The notes under the pieces were generated by a model. It was given only the letters and a program-made list of their open reading frames with translations. It was not told the origin of the DNA and searched no databases. Position numbers and translations under genes: made by a program. Below, in pieces: positions 63,903 through 64,000 of a stretch of 64,000 nucleotides of DNA; positions within the stretch are counted from its first letter, which is position 1; the number at the start of each line of letters is the position of its first letter. Source of the stretch: Pseudoalteromonas phenolica (GTDB lineage Bacteria > Pseudomonadota > Gammaproteobacteria > Enterobacterales > Alteromonadaceae). The DNA lies in the NCBI RefSeq assembly GCF_005886345.1, contig NZ_PNEC01000010.1:62001-126000 (forward strand), given 5' to 3'.

Positions 63903-64000
63903 GTTTGTCTCGACTTAGCAGAAAAAAGGCGGCTATGTTAACCGTAAGCAAGGGCCTATTCAATCTTGTTTCTCAGGCAATTTTATGCTTTTAGGGATCT

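Noticed and set aside
1..64000. CRISPR arrays, tRNA/rRNA genes, insertion sequences, prophage or riboswitch elements
   Set aside because: No regularly spaced repeats, no cloverleaf-like GGTTCRA stretches, no transposase or integrase frames, and no recognisable riboswitch core were seen on either strand.

Overview
This is a stretch of the chromosome of a marine-type gammaproteobacterium of the order Alteromonadales, most likely Pseudoalteromonas or a close relative. That is inferred from moderate-to-low GC, codon use, and Enterobacteria/Shewanella-like gene order: rsmE-gshB-yqgE-ruvX; yggS-proC-yggT-rdgB-hemW beside pilTU; tolC divergent from nudF-yqiB-cpdA-yqiA-parE-parC. The window is almost entirely protein coding. 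I see no rRNA, tRNA, CRISPR array, insertion sequence or prophage.

Layout. 1-3157: the end of a membrane sensor, a Sfp/EntD-type phosphopantetheinyl transferase, and a divergent MATE exporter whose leader carries stacked inverted repeats. 3306-9875: translation and housekeeping genes (prfC, argS, pdxH, a TatD hydrolase, an AhpA/Smp-like membrane protein, serB). 9876-14424: an AT-rich accessory block with an SGNH-like lipoprotein, a periplasmic binding protein and a MASE1-CHASE hybrid histidine kinase. 14425-21789: the pyruvate dehydrogenase locus pdhR-aceE-aceF-lpd, with three GGTnnnACC operator-like sites upstream and three lipoyl domains in AceF. 21812-25656: an outer-membrane protein and a polyhydroxyalkanoate operon phaB-phaP-phaC. 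25977-27770: a histidine kinase-like protein whose phospho-acceptor His is replaced by Gln. 27844-33991: DUF885 lipoprotein, hemW, rdgB, DUF4426, yggT, proC, yggS. 34022-37086: pilT, pilU and an overlapping periplasmic-binding-like gene. 37083-41363: ruvX, yqgE, gshB, rsmE, an unknown protein and a DUF350-like membrane protein. 41445-45817: glnE, a TcpQ-like protein and lpxL. 45938-54184: tolC and the nudF-to-parC run. 54350-63902: an XRE-TM protein, an M20 amidohydrolase, rluA, a chemoreceptor, a DMT exporter, an unknown membrane-anchored protein and rapA.

How it fits together. Central carbon flux (PDH producing acetyl-CoA) lies next to a carbon-storage operon (PHB synthesis from acetoacetyl-CoA), although the thiolase phaA is not present here. 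Other clusters serve type IV pilus retraction, glutathione synthesis, nitrogen signalling (GlnE), lipid A acylation, TolC export, cAMP breakdown and topoisomerase IV. I did not find an obviously new multi-gene defence or biosynthetic system. The best candidates for unreported biology are the His-to-Gln kinase opposite the pha operon, the binding-protein gene coupled to pilU, the SGNH lipoprotein/binding-protein/hybrid-kinase block, and the unknown-DUF350 pair. Start codons were moved where a Shine-Dalgarno sequence and family length argued for it; all functional calls rest on reading the sequence, without database searches.
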